Shown here: positions 16,283-26,074 of the stretch, piece after piece
How the letters are laid out: every line of letters begins with the position of its first letter
Position numbering within the stretch: the first letter of the stretch is position 1
Assembly: GCF_003260125.1 (NCBI RefSeq)
Contig: NZ_QHKO01000003.1
Span: 248,001 to 312,000, forward strand
Origin: Lujinxingia litoralis
GTDB taxonomy: Bacteria > Myxococcota_A > Bradymonadia > Bradymonadales > Bradymonadaceae
DNA: 64,000 nt
Reading direction: 5' to 3'
Position numbers and translations under genes: made by a program
The notes under the pieces: model-generated
What the model was told of the DNA's origin: nothing
What the model saw: only the letters and a program-made list of their open reading frames with translations
Databases searched by the model: none

Positions 16283-17857
16283 TTAGGGGCTGGGGTCGTC
16301 AGCGCCCGGGTGTGGGTTCGGCGAGGAGGTGGCGTCTTCGGCAATGTCCTCTCGGGCGGCGGCTTCACGATCGCGGAGTGTGCCTTCAAAGGGCATTCGG
16401 GAGAGCGAAGACCAAACTGCCTGACGCGCCAGGTAGGTGGTCGGATCGATCTCTGCTCCCTCTTCGTCGAGCGTCGACGGGGCCCCTTCGATCAACAACA
16501 CCAGTTCGCCCCACCGCTCCACATAGACGCGGTGTCCGTCGGTCTCGGGTCCGTGACGCAGACACCACGACTCGCCATGGGTGCCGGTCTGGTGGCTTGT
16601 GCTGGTGCCGTAGCGGGCTTCGGCAATCTGAGCCTGATACTGCGCGAACTCCCGAGCGTCGTCTTCGCTCTCCCAGCTGCTGACATGCACGGCAACAACC
16701 TGGTCTTGCTCGTTTCGGTAGCCCAGGAGGCGGTCACCACGCCAGCCCTCGGCGGCGGGGCCGGGCTCCGGAAGATGTGTATAGACATCGGCGTGCGTGG
16801 CCAACCAGGACCGGAGCTGCAGTTCACCGAGCACCGAATCAAACATCGGTTCATATTCGGCCAGTGCTTCCGAGGCATCGAAGCGCACATCCAGCGGAAG
16901 TTCACCGGCGAAGTAGCGTTCCGGGTGGAGGATCTGCGAGGTTGAGACGGGGGCATTGGTGTAGATGGCGTCGACGTCGGTCCAGGTGCGGTTGGCACGG
17001 GCGCGTAGCACAAAACGCATGCCTTCGACGTAGGGAAAGAGCAGCAGATCGCGCACGATTCGCGGGGCGCTTCCCAGGACCGAGTCAGTCAATGAGGGCA
17101 CGCCATCGGTGTTGACCCCGATCATCGCCGAGCCGCCTAGTTGCTCGGCGGCAGCCAGCTGTTCGGTATCCATCTCCAGAAGCATCGCGGCGATCATGGG
17201 GATGTCGGCTGCGCTCAACGCGCGTCCGGCGGGAAGCGTCTTCTCCTCATAGAGCACGTAGTCGATCATGAGCACCGTGGCATCCCCCTCGATCAGGGCC
17301 ATGCGGGCCAGGGCAAAATCGCCGTTCTCTTGGGAGGAGAAGGGGGCGAGCAAGGCGCCAATATCAAAATGCTGATCCTGGATGGCGTGGAAGATCTCGT
17401 GGGCCATGGCCGAGTGCTGGAGCTGCTCGGGGAGGCCCACCATAATGTAGAGCTCTTTGGCGCTCTGATCGTAGAATCCGGCGATCTGCTCGGTAAGCAG
17501 GTCGAGCATCAGCTGACGGTAGTTCACCTCCGGGCCGAAGAGTCCCAGACGTTTAAACATCTGTTCCTCGGCCACGAAGATCGCCTCTGGGATCTCGTCG
17601 TGGAGCTGCTCAATGAGCATCGTGCGCAGCTCTTCGCGGTCTTTGACCCCGCGGGGAATCTCATTCAGGAGCGGCAAACCGCGAATTCGGGAAACCTGCT
17701 CGGCGATCGAGTCGGCCGCGTCGAGTAGCGCCTGGTCCCGGGCTTCTTCGCCGGCCAGGGGCTCCGGTGGAGAGGTCTCCTGGGCGAAGGCGGGCGCCAC
17801 CGCAGTGGCCAAAAACAGAGCCACCACACACATCATCCATAAGCGTCGAAGGGCCAT
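16283..17857 (-). CDS. secreted zinc metallopeptidase-like protein (HExxH + EGDA)
   Basis: The 524-residue product starts at the ATG ending at 17857 behind CAGGAG. A Sec signal peptide ends at about residue 25 (APAFAQ). A zinc site is visible: HEIFH at 153-157 in MAHEIFHAIQDQHFD, and a third ligand candidate E190 in ALIEGDATV, the gluzincin pattern. The rest is helical with a hydrophobic stretch near 120. The C-terminal 40 residues are acidic and low-complexity. It is probably periplasmic or exported. No named family was recognised beyond the zincin motif, and the peptidase activity is inferred. Confidence 0.72.
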   Translation of the reverse strand: MALRRLWMMCVVALFLATAVAPAFAQETSPPEPLAGEEARDQALLDAADSIAEQVSRIRGLPLLNEIPRGVKDREELRTMLIEQLHDEIPEAIFVAEEQMFKRLGLFGPEVNYRQLMLDLLTEQIAGFYDQSAKELYIMVGLPEQLQHSAMAHEIFHAIQDQHFDIGALLAPFSSQENGDFALARMALIEGDATVLMIDYVLYEEKTLPAGRALSAADIPMIAAMLLEMDTEQLAAAEQLGGSAMIGVNTDGVPSLTDSVLGSAPRIVRDLLLFPYVEGMRFVLRARANRTWTDVDAIYTNAPVSTSQILHPERYFAGELPLDVRFDASEALAEYEPMFDSVLGELQLRSWLATHADVYTHLPEPGPAAEGWRGDRLLGYRNEQDQVVAVHVSSWESEDDAREFAQYQAQIAEARYGTSTSHQTGTHGESWCLRHGPETDGHRVYVERWGELVLLIEGAPSTLDEEGAEIDPTTYLARQAVWSSLSRMPFEGTLRDREAAAREDIAEDATSSPNPHPGADDPSP

Positions 17858-18179
17858 CAAAACAGACTCCTGCGTAAGGTTCGCCCCGGTGGTCTGGTGT
17901 CTCGGGGGGAACTCCATCGTGCGAAACAATCTCAGTCGGCACTCATCCTAGCGTCCGCCGGCGTTCGGGCCAACGGTACCCCGGGCGCGCTCCAGCTTCA
18001 CTAAAAGTTTCGGTCTTGAAATTGACGCCCTCTCGGAATAAAGCTAAAGCCCTCCACAAATGATCCCGCTACGTTCGTTTTTTTCCGTTCTTAGCGGGGG
18101 TCGGCCTGGGCCGACATTGGCGGGCGGCGATGTGCGTTGCCTGCGCTTGTATGAACCCCGACACCGTTAAGGAGTTACC
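17858..18179. other. divergent intergenic region
   Basis: These 322 bases lie between the divergent metallopeptidase and acidic-lipoprotein genes. An AT-rich core at about 18005-18060 contains TTGAAA and TTGACG followed about 17 bases later by TAAAGC, a weak promoter-like arrangement reading rightward. No gene was seen. Confidence 0.4.
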
Positions 18180-18461
18180 ATGCTGAACAAGATCCTTGTT
18201 GCTTTCTTCGCCCTGGGTATGGCTTTCACCACCGCTTGCTCCGGCGGCGAAGCGACCCCCGATGAGGCTCCGGCCGAAACCACCGTGACCGAAGAGGCCG
18301 CCGTGGAAGAAGAAGCCGAAGAAGAAGTGGTCGCTGAAGAAGCCACCGAAGAAGTTGCCGAAGAAGAAGCCACCGAAGAAGTGGTCGCTGAAGAAGGCAC
18401 CGAAGAAGAAGCCACCGAAGAAGTGGCGACCGACGAAGCGCCTGCCGAAGACGCGATGTAA
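18180..18461 (+). CDS. small Glu-rich lipoprotein
   Basis: This 93-residue protein has a lipoprotein signal (FTTACSGG, lipidated C20) followed by about 70 residues made almost only of E, A, V and T. These are imperfect repeats of the type VAEEATEEVAEEEATEE. The mature protein would be a strongly acidic, disordered tail anchored in a membrane. A strong AAGGAG precedes the ATG and a terminator follows, so it is a single-gene unit that may be highly expressed. No family was recognised; a role in surface charge or ion binding is only a guess. Confidence 0.75.
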   Translation: MLNKILVAFFALGMAFTTACSGGEATPDEAPAETTVTEEAAVEEEAEEEVVAEEATEEVAEEEATEEVVAEEGTEEEATEEVATDEAPAEDAM

Positions 18462-18507
18462 GTTCGCGACGCTGAGACGCATGGCCTTCGGGTCGCGTTT
18501 AAGGCAT

Positions 18508-18542
18508 AAGGCCGCCATGCATGTTGCGTGGCGGCCTTTTTT
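18508..18542 (+). terminator. intrinsic terminator after the acidic lipoprotein gene
   Basis: Bases 18508-18517 (AAGGCCGCCA) pair with 18529-18538 (TGGCGGCCTT), with further pairing toward the loop, and six Ts end the structure. Confidence 0.92.
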
Positions 18543-18653
18543 GTCGCGGCGATCGCGGCACATCCCGCAACATCTCCCGCCTTGACGCGCCCTCTGGGGC
18601 GAAGGCATCCTTACCCCGAATTCGGTTCGACCCCATCGATTTGGAGGAGTGAC

Positions 18654-18995
18654 GTGAAATCGCGATCGGCACACGTGGTCCGGCTTGTCGGCGTGTTCGT
18701 TCTGGCTCTTTGGTTTAGCGGCTGTACCGACGATCTGTATGCTGCGTGCACCATCGATCCGGATGACCCAAACTTAAGTGCGTGCGTACAGGGCGGTGGC
18801 GGTGACTCCCAGGCCAGCTGCGTGGACAAAGAGCAGCTGCAATGCCAGACCCGCACCTGCGGCAAGTACCAGGGAAGCGAGCCCTTCTGTACGATCGAAT
18901 GTAGTAGCGACGAGGACTGTCCTGACGGCGTCTGTCGCGAGTTTGTGATGCTCAGTGGTGTGAGCCACTGCGTCTCCAACACCGTTGTTCAGTGA
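18654..18995 (+). CDS. small Cys-rich lipoprotein
   Basis: A GTG at 18654 follows GGAGG by six bases and gives a 113-residue product. The signal peptide ends in WFSGC with lipidated C24. The mature part holds at least ten more cysteines (CTIECSSDEDCPDGVC and others), spaced as in the small disulfide-rich domains common in myxobacterial surface proteins. It would be an outer-membrane or periplasmic protein. It precedes the gliding-type cluster by 66 bases on the same strand but has no recognised link to it. Confidence 0.75.
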   Translation: MKSRSAHVVRLVGVFVLALWFSGCTDDLYAACTIDPDDPNLSACVQGGGGDSQASCVDKEQLQCQTRTCGKYQGSEPFCTIECSSDEDCPDGVCREFVMLSGVSHCVSNTVVQ

Positions 18996-19061
18996 AGTGA
19001 GTCGCGCCGCGCGCTCTGGCCTCGGAGTGCGTCAAGCCTGGCGTCATTGTCTGGAGTTGAA

Positions 19062-20666
19062 ATGAACTGGAAGCTAAACGCGTGCGCCGCTTTTTCCGCC
19101 GGTCTGCTCAGCCTGGGGGCCAGTCACAGCGCCCTGGCGCAGGATGGGTTTACTTTCGATGTCGATGAGGTCGAGACCATCGACGAGCTGCCCCATCTGA
19201 TCGAGCTTATCGACGAGGGCAAGCGCCTCTACGAAGATCGCAAGTACGCCGAGGCGAGCCTTCGCTTCTACGATGTACTCGCCGACACGACCGCCGGGGC
19301 GGAGAACTACCATCCGGAAGCCGAGTACGAGCTGGCCAAGACCCTCTTTCGGTTGGAACTCTACCAGGGCTCGCTGGCGTATTTCTCGCGCATCGTGGAA
19401 GCCGGGGAGTTTCATCCCTTCTATGAGGCGTCGTTGCGAGGGCTGCTCCTGCTCAGTGAGGTGATCCCGGGCGATGCGATGCTCGTGGAGCTGCTGGCCG
19501 GCTACGCGCCTCTCTTCCCGGAAGTCGTCCCCGACGAGTACCGCGATCGCTATGCTTATCTGGTCGGGCGCCACTTCTATGAGACCCTCAACATCGAGGA
19601 GTCTCTGCGCATGCTTAACAACGTAAGTACCCGCAGCGATGTGTACGCCCGGGCGCGTTACATCGCCGGTATCACGCACGTGGCTAACTACGATGCGCGC
19701 GCCGCGGTCGATGCGTTCCGCGATGTCCTGCGTTATCTGACCCGAAATGCCACCCCGGAAGAACTCACCGGGGAAGAGCGGCGTCTTCTGGACCTGACCC
19801 ACCTGGGGATGGCGCGCGTCTACTACTCGACGGGCGATTACGATACGAGCCTGAGCTACTACGAGCGCATCAAGCGCGATAGCCCGCGCTGGCCCGACGC
19901 GCTCTTTGAGTCAAGTTGGGGCTTTTTCCAGGTCGATAAGTTCAACCAGGCTCTGGGCAATCTCCACACCATCAACTCCCCCTTCTTCCGCAATGAGTAC
20001 TTTCCGGAAGGGCCGATCCTGGCGGCAGTGATCTATTTCTACAACTGCAACTACGCCCGGGTTCGCGACGTGCTCGATGACTTCGATTACGTCTACGAAG
20101 GGGTCAAAGGTGAGCTTGAGTCGATTATCAGCGCCAACAACGATCCTGCACTGATGTATGAGTGGAGCGAGAAGTGGCGCTCTGGCGAGGTGGAGGTCGA
20201 CGCCGAGGTGCGTAGTGCGCTGCGTGCCGCGCTTAATGACCGCCAGGTGGAGCAGCGTTTCAATCTGGTAAAAGCCATTGAGGCCGAAGCCGAGAAGATG
20301 GAGCGTCTCCCTGCGAGTTGGAAGACCAGTGCGCTGGGCGATAGCCTGCTTCAGGAATCAGCGATTGCCCATAGTTTTGCAGTCTCCGACGCCGGGCAGC
20401 TCTCTCAGCAACGTCTGGAGCGCGTGATCGGCGAACTCGAAGGTCTTGTCAGCCAGCAGAAGCGAATTTTGTTTGAGGTTGCGCGCTCCGAGCGCGGTGA
20501 AATCGAGGCGGAGCTGCGGGCTGGAATGCAGATTGATGGTGGCGCTGGCGATGGGCCCTCGCTGGATATCTCCGACGAGCATCTCTACTGGGAGTTCGAC
20601 GGAGAGTACTGGAAAGATGAGTTAGGGTTCTACTTCTTCAACGTCAAATCGGAATGCCGACGCTGA
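19062..20666 (+). CDS. periplasmic TPR protein at the head of the gliding-type cluster
   Basis: This 534-residue protein has a signal peptide (ASHSALAQ at about residue 25) and tetratricopeptide-like helices, for example IDEGKRLYEDRKYAEASLRF and LGMARVYYSTGDYDTSLSYY. The C-terminal third is coiled-coil-like and ends without a membrane segment. The ATG at 19062 follows CTGGAG. It sits directly ahead of the GltD-like gene. GltC of M. xanthus is also a periplasmic TPR protein, so a GltC-like scaffold role between outer and inner membrane is possible, but this is inference from type and position. Confidence 0.7.
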   Translation: MNWKLNACAAFSAGLLSLGASHSALAQDGFTFDVDEVETIDELPHLIELIDEGKRLYEDRKYAEASLRFYDVLADTTAGAENYHPEAEYELAKTLFRLELYQGSLAYFSRIVEAGEFHPFYEASLRGLLLLSEVIPGDAMLVELLAGYAPLFPEVVPDEYRDRYAYLVGRHFYETLNIEESLRMLNNVSTRSDVYARARYIAGITHVANYDARAAVDAFRDVLRYLTRNATPEELTGEERRLLDLTHLGMARVYYSTGDYDTSLSYYERIKRDSPRWPDALFESSWGFFQVDKFNQALGNLHTINSPFFRNEYFPEGPILAAVIYFYNCNYARVRDVLDDFDYVYEGVKGELESIISANNDPALMYEWSEKWRSGEVEVDAEVRSALRAALNDRQVEQRFNLVKAIEAEAEKMERLPASWKTSALGDSLLQESAIAHSFAVSDAGQLSQQRLERVIGELEGLVSQQKRILFEVARSERGEIEAELRAGMQIDGGAGDGPSLDISDEHLYWEFDGEYWKDELGFYFFNVKSECRR

Positions 20667-20754
20667 ACGGACACACGTCTCAGGGGGGAGGGGTGTGGCC
20701 ATTGAGGCCGTTGGCAAGCAGGTCGCCTGAACGCGTCGCGGTAAGGAGCGGGTC

Positions 20755-23700
20755 ATGAAGAGCATCTACGGTCACCAATCACCCCGGAGCTGGCGCGCGT
20801 TGCTGGCCGCCTCGGCGCTATGGCTTAGCCTGGCGCCGCTGGAAGCTACCGCCCAGCCGGAAGAAGAAGAGAAGGTCGAGCATCAAATCGAGGTGCAGGC
20901 CACTTCCCAGCAGACCGATCGCCCTACGCTGGAAAACGAACAACTGGGGCCGCGCTTTAGCGCTACTCAGTTTGTGACGGAGCGTAGCCTGGCGAGTCTC
21001 CAGCGTCAGGATGAGGCGATCGTGCAGCTGCGCGACCTCATCCGATCCACGCCTAAAAACGACCCGCAGCGCGCGGAGTACCTCTTCAATCTCTCGGAGA
21101 TCTTCTGGGAGCGTTCGCGCTACTACGACGATACCGCCGTGGAGCGTCAGGACGAGTGTTACCGCTACGACGACCAGGGGGATGAGCAGGGCGCCCGACG
21201 CTGTCGTGCTCAGATGGAAGATATGCAGTCCGAGGCCAAGCGCCTGCGCGAGGAGTCGGTTCAGCTCTATGTCGATATTGTCCGCGACTACCCGGGCTTC
21301 GGCGAACTCGATAAAGTCTACTTCTACCTGGGCTCCAACCTGATGGAGACCGGTCGCCAGGCCGAGGCTCTGGACATCTTCCGGGAGCTCATCGCAAACT
21401 TCCCGCAAACCAAATTTGGCCCCCAGGTCCTGCTCTACTTCGGCGAGTACGCCTTTGATCAGGGGGAGATGTTCGAGGCGCTCACGGCCTACCAGAAGGT
21501 TGCTGAGTATCCCGATTCCCCGGTGTACCCCTACGGCCTCTACAAGTTGGCCTGGACCTACTACAACCTGGAGAATTACGATCGCTCCGTTGAGGTCTTT
21601 TTGACCGTGGTCGATGCGGCGCGCGAGCGGCCCGATGACGGCACGATGGTCGCGCTGATGCGCCAGGTGCGCCAGGATGTCGTGCGTGCCTACGCCCAGA
21701 TGGGTTCGCCGGATCAGGCCGTGTCCTTCTTCCAGGACATCGCTCCCGAACGGGAAGATTGGCTTAAGATGACCGAGCGTCTGGCGGTGTTCTACGGTGA
21801 TCAGGTTCAGTTAAGTGATTCCAACCGGATGTACCGCGAACTCATCACGCTTAATCAGGAAAGCGTGAAGACGGTCGATTATCAGTACGAAATCGTGCGT
21901 AACCAGACGACCAACAACGCTTACTCCGAAGAGAGTATTCAGGAGTTGGTGCGTATGATGCGTCTGGTGCAACTGGCCGACGGCGGACAATTCGCAGACA
22001 CCGAAGAACAGAACTACCCGAAGATTCGTGCCAAGGTCGAGGAGGCGGCCCGCAACTGGTCGACCACCTACCATCGTGAGGCTCAGCGTACCAAGAACGC
22101 CGACCTCTACGCGATGGCGTACTACCTCTACAAGTTCTACCTGGAGACCTTCCAGGATACCGAACATGAATACATGATGACCTTCTTCTACGGGGAGCTT
22201 CTTTACCAGCTTGAGAACTGGGAAGAGGCGGCCGCTGCCTATGAGCGCGTCCTGGAGTTGGATCCCGAGGGGGAGTACACCAAAGAGGCGGTGCTGGCGA
22301 CGGTATTGGCCTACTTCTACATCGTCGACACCTCCGAAGAGCGCGCGGTGATTGAAGCGACCTTCGATGAGGAGAAGGATGGTGAGGAGACGCCGGCGGT
22401 CCCCGAAGCTCAAGAGCTTCCGGAGGTCTACGTCAAGTTGATGACGGCCTGCGAGAACTACATTGAGTACGTGCCCGATGGCGATCGCATGGTCGATGTC
22501 AAGTACACGATGGCGCGCACCTACTATGACTTCAATCATCTGGAGAAGGCCTACACCGTCTTTGAAGATATTGCATTTAGTCATAGTGACCACCGCCTGG
22601 CGGTGATTTCGGCTAACCTTCACCTGGATTCGCTGAACCTTCTTCAAGAGTTCGACGGCCTCAACGCGGCGGTGGAGCGCTACATTGAGGAAGAGCCTAT
22701 CGCTGACGCCGATTTCCGCGACGACGTCACCAATCTGCACATGGCGATTCGCTTCAAAATCTGCACGGTGCACGACGACAACGAAGAGTGGCGGGAGGCT
22801 GCGGAGTGCTTTGTGGCCTACGCCAGTGATTTCCCCGAGTCGGAGTTTGTGGACAAGGCTCTCTACAACGCGGCGCTGGACTTTGAGCGGCTGCGCGAAA
22901 TCGGCCCGGCGATCCAGGTGCGCCTGCACCTGTTGCGGGTGCGACCCAGCTCGGAACTCGCCCCCGAAACGCTCTTCAACATCGGTGGCAACTACCACGC
23001 GCTGGCCGTCTACAGTGAAGCGTCGCGCTTCTATGAAGCGTTTGTGCGTAACTTCCCCGACCACGAGAAAGCAGAGGATGCTCTCTCCAACGCGTCGACC
23101 TTCCGCCAGGGACTCGGGCAGTACGATGAGGCGATCGCGAATTACGAGCGCTACCTGGAGCTCTTTGCCAGCGGCAATCGTCAGGAGTCCGCGGAGGTCT
23201 TCTTCCAGATTGCCCAGATCTACGAAGAGCAGGGCAAGCAAGAGGAAGCCTTCCGTCAGTACCGTCAGTACCTGCGTAAGCATGCTGAGCACGGCACCAA
23301 CGACCGTCTGTTGGAAGCCCGCGTGAAGCTGGGGCTGCATTACTGGAACAGCGGCGGACGAAGCGGGCGACGGGACGCGCTCCAGGAGTTTGAGCGTACC
23401 CTGCGACTTTATGAGCGCATGAGTGAGGAGGAGCGCGCCGATATGACCACCGGTCGTGATGCCGCGGCTCAGGCCAAGTTTATGATCGGCGAAGACATCT
23501 TTGAGCGCGCCGCTGCCATCAGCATCAACTCTCCCAACGCCAAGGTGCTGCAGCGGAAGGCTACAGAGAAGATCGAGGCCATTGAAGAGGCCCGAAAGGC
23601 CTACGAAGAGGTGATTCTCTTTGGCCGCCCCGACTGGGCCATTGCCGCGCTTTATCGGATTGGCAGCGGGTTTCAGAACTTCGCAGAGAGTTTCCGAGAG

Positions 23701-24072
23701 AGCCCCGTGCCATCTCAACTCACCTACGAACAGCAGGAGATCTACCGGGGCATCCTGGAAGACAGGGCCTCCGCAATCGAGGATCAGGCGGTGGTGATGT
23801 ACCGCGAGGCGCTGAATACGGCGCGTCGGGCCAACTGGTTCAACGAGTACAGCCGCAACGCCGAGGTCGCGCTGGCGGAGCTGCGTCCACGAGAGTTCCG
23901 CAAGCCCTCCGAGATGCGCGCACAGCCGGTATTTTTCCGCGACGGGTTTATGCAGTCGGGCTTCATTCTGGATGTTGAGGATGACGACATTCTGGGTGGG
24001 CTTGGCGATGAGGAGCAGGCGGCCGAAGCGGCGCCGGCGCCCGAAGAGGTCGAGAGCGAGCCGGCCTCTTGA
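20755..24072 (+). CDS. large periplasmic TPR protein, GltD/AgmU-like
   Basis: This 1105-residue protein has an N-terminal signal peptide (cleavage near ATAQ, residue 34) and many TPR units across its length, such as GLYKLAWTYYNLENYDRSVEVF, YFYGELL-type helices and FQIAQIYEEQGKQEEAFRQY. It ends in an acidic tail. A good AAGGAG precedes the ATG. M. xanthus AgmU (GltD) is a periplasmic TPR protein of similar size and is followed by a TPR lipoprotein gene, as here. AgmU decorates the gliding machinery along the cell. The assignment is based on length, export signal and gene order. Confidence 0.72.
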   Translation: MKSIYGHQSPRSWRALLAASALWLSLAPLEATAQPEEEEKVEHQIEVQATSQQTDRPTLENEQLGPRFSATQFVTERSLASLQRQDEAIVQLRDLIRSTPKNDPQRAEYLFNLSEIFWERSRYYDDTAVERQDECYRYDDQGDEQGARRCRAQMEDMQSEAKRLREESVQLYVDIVRDYPGFGELDKVYFYLGSNLMETGRQAEALDIFRELIANFPQTKFGPQVLLYFGEYAFDQGEMFEALTAYQKVAEYPDSPVYPYGLYKLAWTYYNLENYDRSVEVFLTVVDAARERPDDGTMVALMRQVRQDVVRAYAQMGSPDQAVSFFQDIAPEREDWLKMTERLAVFYGDQVQLSDSNRMYRELITLNQESVKTVDYQYEIVRNQTTNNAYSEESIQELVRMMRLVQLADGGQFADTEEQNYPKIRAKVEEAARNWSTTYHREAQRTKNADLYAMAYYLYKFYLETFQDTEHEYMMTFFYGELLYQLENWEEAAAAYERVLELDPEGEYTKEAVLATVLAYFYIVDTSEERAVIEATFDEEKDGEETPAVPEAQELPEVYVKLMTACENYIEYVPDGDRMVDVKYTMARTYYDFNHLEKAYTVFEDIAFSHSDHRLAVISANLHLDSLNLLQEFDGLNAAVERYIEEEPIADADFRDDVTNLHMAIRFKICTVHDDNEEWREAAECFVAYASDFPESEFVDKALYNAALDFERLREIGPAIQVRLHLLRVRPSSELAPETLFNIGGNYHALAVYSEASRFYEAFVRNFPDHEKAEDALSNASTFRQGLGQYDEAIANYERYLELFASGNRQESAEVFFQIAQIYEEQGKQEEAFRQYRQYLRKHAEHGTNDRLLEARVKLGLHYWNSGGRSGRRDALQEFERTLRLYERMSEEERADMTTGRDAAAQAKFMIGEDIFERAAAISINSPNAKVLQRKATEKIEAIEEARKAYEEVILFGRPDWAIAALYRIGSGFQNFAESFRESPVPSQLTYEQQEIYRGILEDRASAIEDQAVVMYREALNTARRANWFNEYSRNAEVALAELRPREFRKPSEMRAQPVFFRDGFMQSGFILDVEDDDILGGLGDEEQAAEAAPAPEEVESEPAS

Positions 24073-24078
24073 GGTCGG

Positions 24079-24098
24079 CGCGGCGCCCGGGCGCCGCG
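24079..24098. repeat. 20-base perfect palindrome between the two TPR genes
   Basis: CGCGGCGCCCGGGCGCCGCG equals its own reverse complement and lies 7 bases after the GltD-like stop. It could form a cruciform or an mRNA hairpin. No T-tract follows. Confidence 0.6.
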
Positions 24099-24169
24099 TG
24101 TTATCGGAGCAATCCCCGCCCCGGGGCGACAGCGCGCCCCGGGAGCATCGGTTCCAAGGATAGAAAGCT

Positions 24170-25582
24170 ATGCGATTGGCTCATACGAAAGTCCTCACGC
24201 TCTGCGCGCTCGTCGCGCTCACTCTGGCCACTGCCTGCGGCGGTGCCGCAAAACCCGATGAGATGACCCAGGCGACTGCGACCGGCGGCACCAACAACGC
24301 CGAGGCCATCGTGGAATTCGAGAAGGCCGTCGAAGTCTGGGAGGAGGGCGGGGAAGCCCGCATCGGCGAGGTCAAAGATTTGCTGCGGAGAGCCCTCAAA
24401 GAAGACCGCGGCTTTGGTAAGGCCTGGTTCAATCTGGGCGTGATCCTCGAACTCGAAGGCGATCTTGATGAGGCCCGTGAGGCCTACGAGAAAGCCGCCG
24501 AATTTGCGCCGAAACTTGGCGAAGCCTACGTCAACATGGGCATGCTGGAGATGACTTCCGGCAACCGGGACCAGGCCTGGGAGTATTTTCAGCGTGCCGT
24601 TGAGGTGCAGCCTTACAACCCGGCCGCGCATAACAACATCGCCGTGATGTTGCGAGAGCGTGGCGAGTATGCCGAGGCGGTGAACCACGCTCGCCGTTCG
24701 CTGGCAGGGGACAGTCAAAACACGCGCGCTTATGGCAACCTGGCCCGCATCTACTTTGATCGTGGCAACTTCCAGGTGGCGCGACTGGTGATGTTCAATG
24801 CCATTCAGATCGATGAAAACGATCCGGACCTCTACAACATCCTGGGGCATATCGAGCTGAAGCGAAACGATGTGACCTCGGCGATCGCCTACTTCCAGAA
24901 AACGCTGGAGATTGCGCCCGCGCATGTGCCGGCGTTGATGAACATGGGGGCGATTGTGCTTAATGTTCGCGATTTTGAGCGTGCCATTGAGTTCTTTGGG
25001 AACGTGCTTGAGCACGAACCGCAGAACCTTGATGCCATCCTCTCCATGGGCGTTGCTCGACGAGGGATGGGCGACCTTGAGGGGGCCCGGGAGGCATATG
25101 AACGCATCCTGGCGATGGACGAGCAAAACGCGCTGGTGCAGTACAACCTGGGCGTGCTGGAGCATGAGCACCTGGCGCAGAACGCGCAGCTCGGTGGCGA
25201 TCGCGAAGCTCCCTCGCCCGACGACATGGTCGCGCAGATGGACTGGACCATCGCCAACCTGGAAGCAGCGATCGCGCACTACGAAACATCCATCGAGCAC
25301 TACAACAACTTCTTGCACTACGAGCAGGGCGCGCATGTGGAGCAGCGCGAAGATGTCACCGCCCGGATCGACCAGGTTCGTCAGATCGTCGAGATGACCC
25401 GGGAGCAGATTCCGATGCTTGTGGAGCAGCGTGAGATGCTTGCTGAAGAAGTCGCGCAGGCCGAAGCGGCAGCGGCCGCCGAGGCTGCGGCGGCCGAGGA
25501 GGCTCCCGTGGACGAGAGTGGCGCAGAAGGCGAAGAGAGTCTGGCCGATGATTCGGATCAGGGGCTGGAAGAGGCGCCCTGA
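24170..25582 (+). CDS. TPR lipoprotein, GltE/AglT-like
   Basis: This 470-residue protein has a lipoprotein signal (LATACGG, lipidated C23). At least six clear TPR units follow from about residue 80 to 330, for example GKAWFNLGVILELEGDLDEA, LGEAYVNMGMLEMTSGNRDQ and DLYNILGHIELKRNDVTSAI. The C-terminal 40 residues are Ala/Glu-rich. In M. xanthus AglT (GltE) is a TPR lipoprotein of about this size needed for adventurous motility, encoded between AgmU and the small GltF; the order is the same here. It probably anchors at the outer-membrane inner face. Confidence 0.75.
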   Translation: MRLAHTKVLTLCALVALTLATACGGAAKPDEMTQATATGGTNNAEAIVEFEKAVEVWEEGGEARIGEVKDLLRRALKEDRGFGKAWFNLGVILELEGDLDEAREAYEKAAEFAPKLGEAYVNMGMLEMTSGNRDQAWEYFQRAVEVQPYNPAAHNNIAVMLRERGEYAEAVNHARRSLAGDSQNTRAYGNLARIYFDRGNFQVARLVMFNAIQIDENDPDLYNILGHIELKRNDVTSAIAYFQKTLEIAPAHVPALMNMGAIVLNVRDFERAIEFFGNVLEHEPQNLDAILSMGVARRGMGDLEGAREAYERILAMDEQNALVQYNLGVLEHEHLAQNAQLGGDREAPSPDDMVAQMDWTIANLEAAIAHYETSIEHYNNFLHYEQGAHVEQREDVTARIDQVRQIVEMTREQIPMLVEQREMLAEEVAQAEAAAAAEAAAAEEAPVDESGAEGEESLADDSDQGLEEAP

Positions 25583-25726
25583 GGCGATCGGACGTAAAAC
25601 TTTACGCGCCTTTACCTGAGTGGCGTTTGGCAGCTTTTTGTGGGCTATGTTAGCCTGTGGTTAGCACATTGAGGCGAACAATCAGGTGATCGGCGTTATG
25701 ACGGCGACGATCAAGGAGACGAAGCG

Positions 25727-26017
25727 ATGAAACGCGCGTTCTTAACAGGTTTGATGGCGGTTGGATTCTTGCTTCCGGCATCGGCAATGGCCCAGTCTCT
25801 GCCCGAGGCCGGCGCAGCCAGCGGTGGCACCAGCGATGAAGGCGTGGTGTACCAGCAGGAGACCACCTACGATTTCGACGGCGAAGATCTTACGGGGAAC
25901 CTGATTCGACCCGACGGTGAGAACATCACCGGCGATCAGCGCGGTAAGACCAGCAGCCTGATCAATATTCGTCAGGACTTCATTCCGGAAATGCTCAAGA
26001 GCGTTGAGACCCTCTAA
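25727..26017 (+). CDS. cglF: CglF/GltF-like small secreted gliding protein
   Basis: This 96-residue protein has a signal peptide (PASAMAQ at about residue 23) and a short mature part ending GKTSSLINIRQDFIPEMLKS. The pattern DFDGEDLTGNLIRPDGE followed by a basic-Ser-Leu-Ile-x-IR-x-DF tail matches my memory of CglF (GltF), a small periplasmic protein of the adventurous gliding machinery. It lies between the GltE-like and GltG-like genes, the position of gltF in M. xanthus. AAGGAGACG precedes the ATG. The name rests on recalled motif plus synteny. Confidence 0.65.
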   Translation: MKRAFLTGLMAVGFLLPASAMAQSLPEAGAASGGTSDEGVVYQQETTYDFDGEDLTGNLIRPDGENITGDQRGKTSSLINIRQDFIPEMLKSVETL

Positions 26018-26074
26018 GCCCCTGTCTGCATCGGTGGGTTAGCCGTCGAGTGCTGCGCCACGAGTGGAGATTTC

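Noticed and set aside
18069..18674. Minus-strand frame rich in Phe, His and Gly opposite the acidic lipoprotein
   Set aside because: It is the antisense of Glu-rich codons (GAA/TTC); the plus strand has the signal peptide, ribosome site and terminator.
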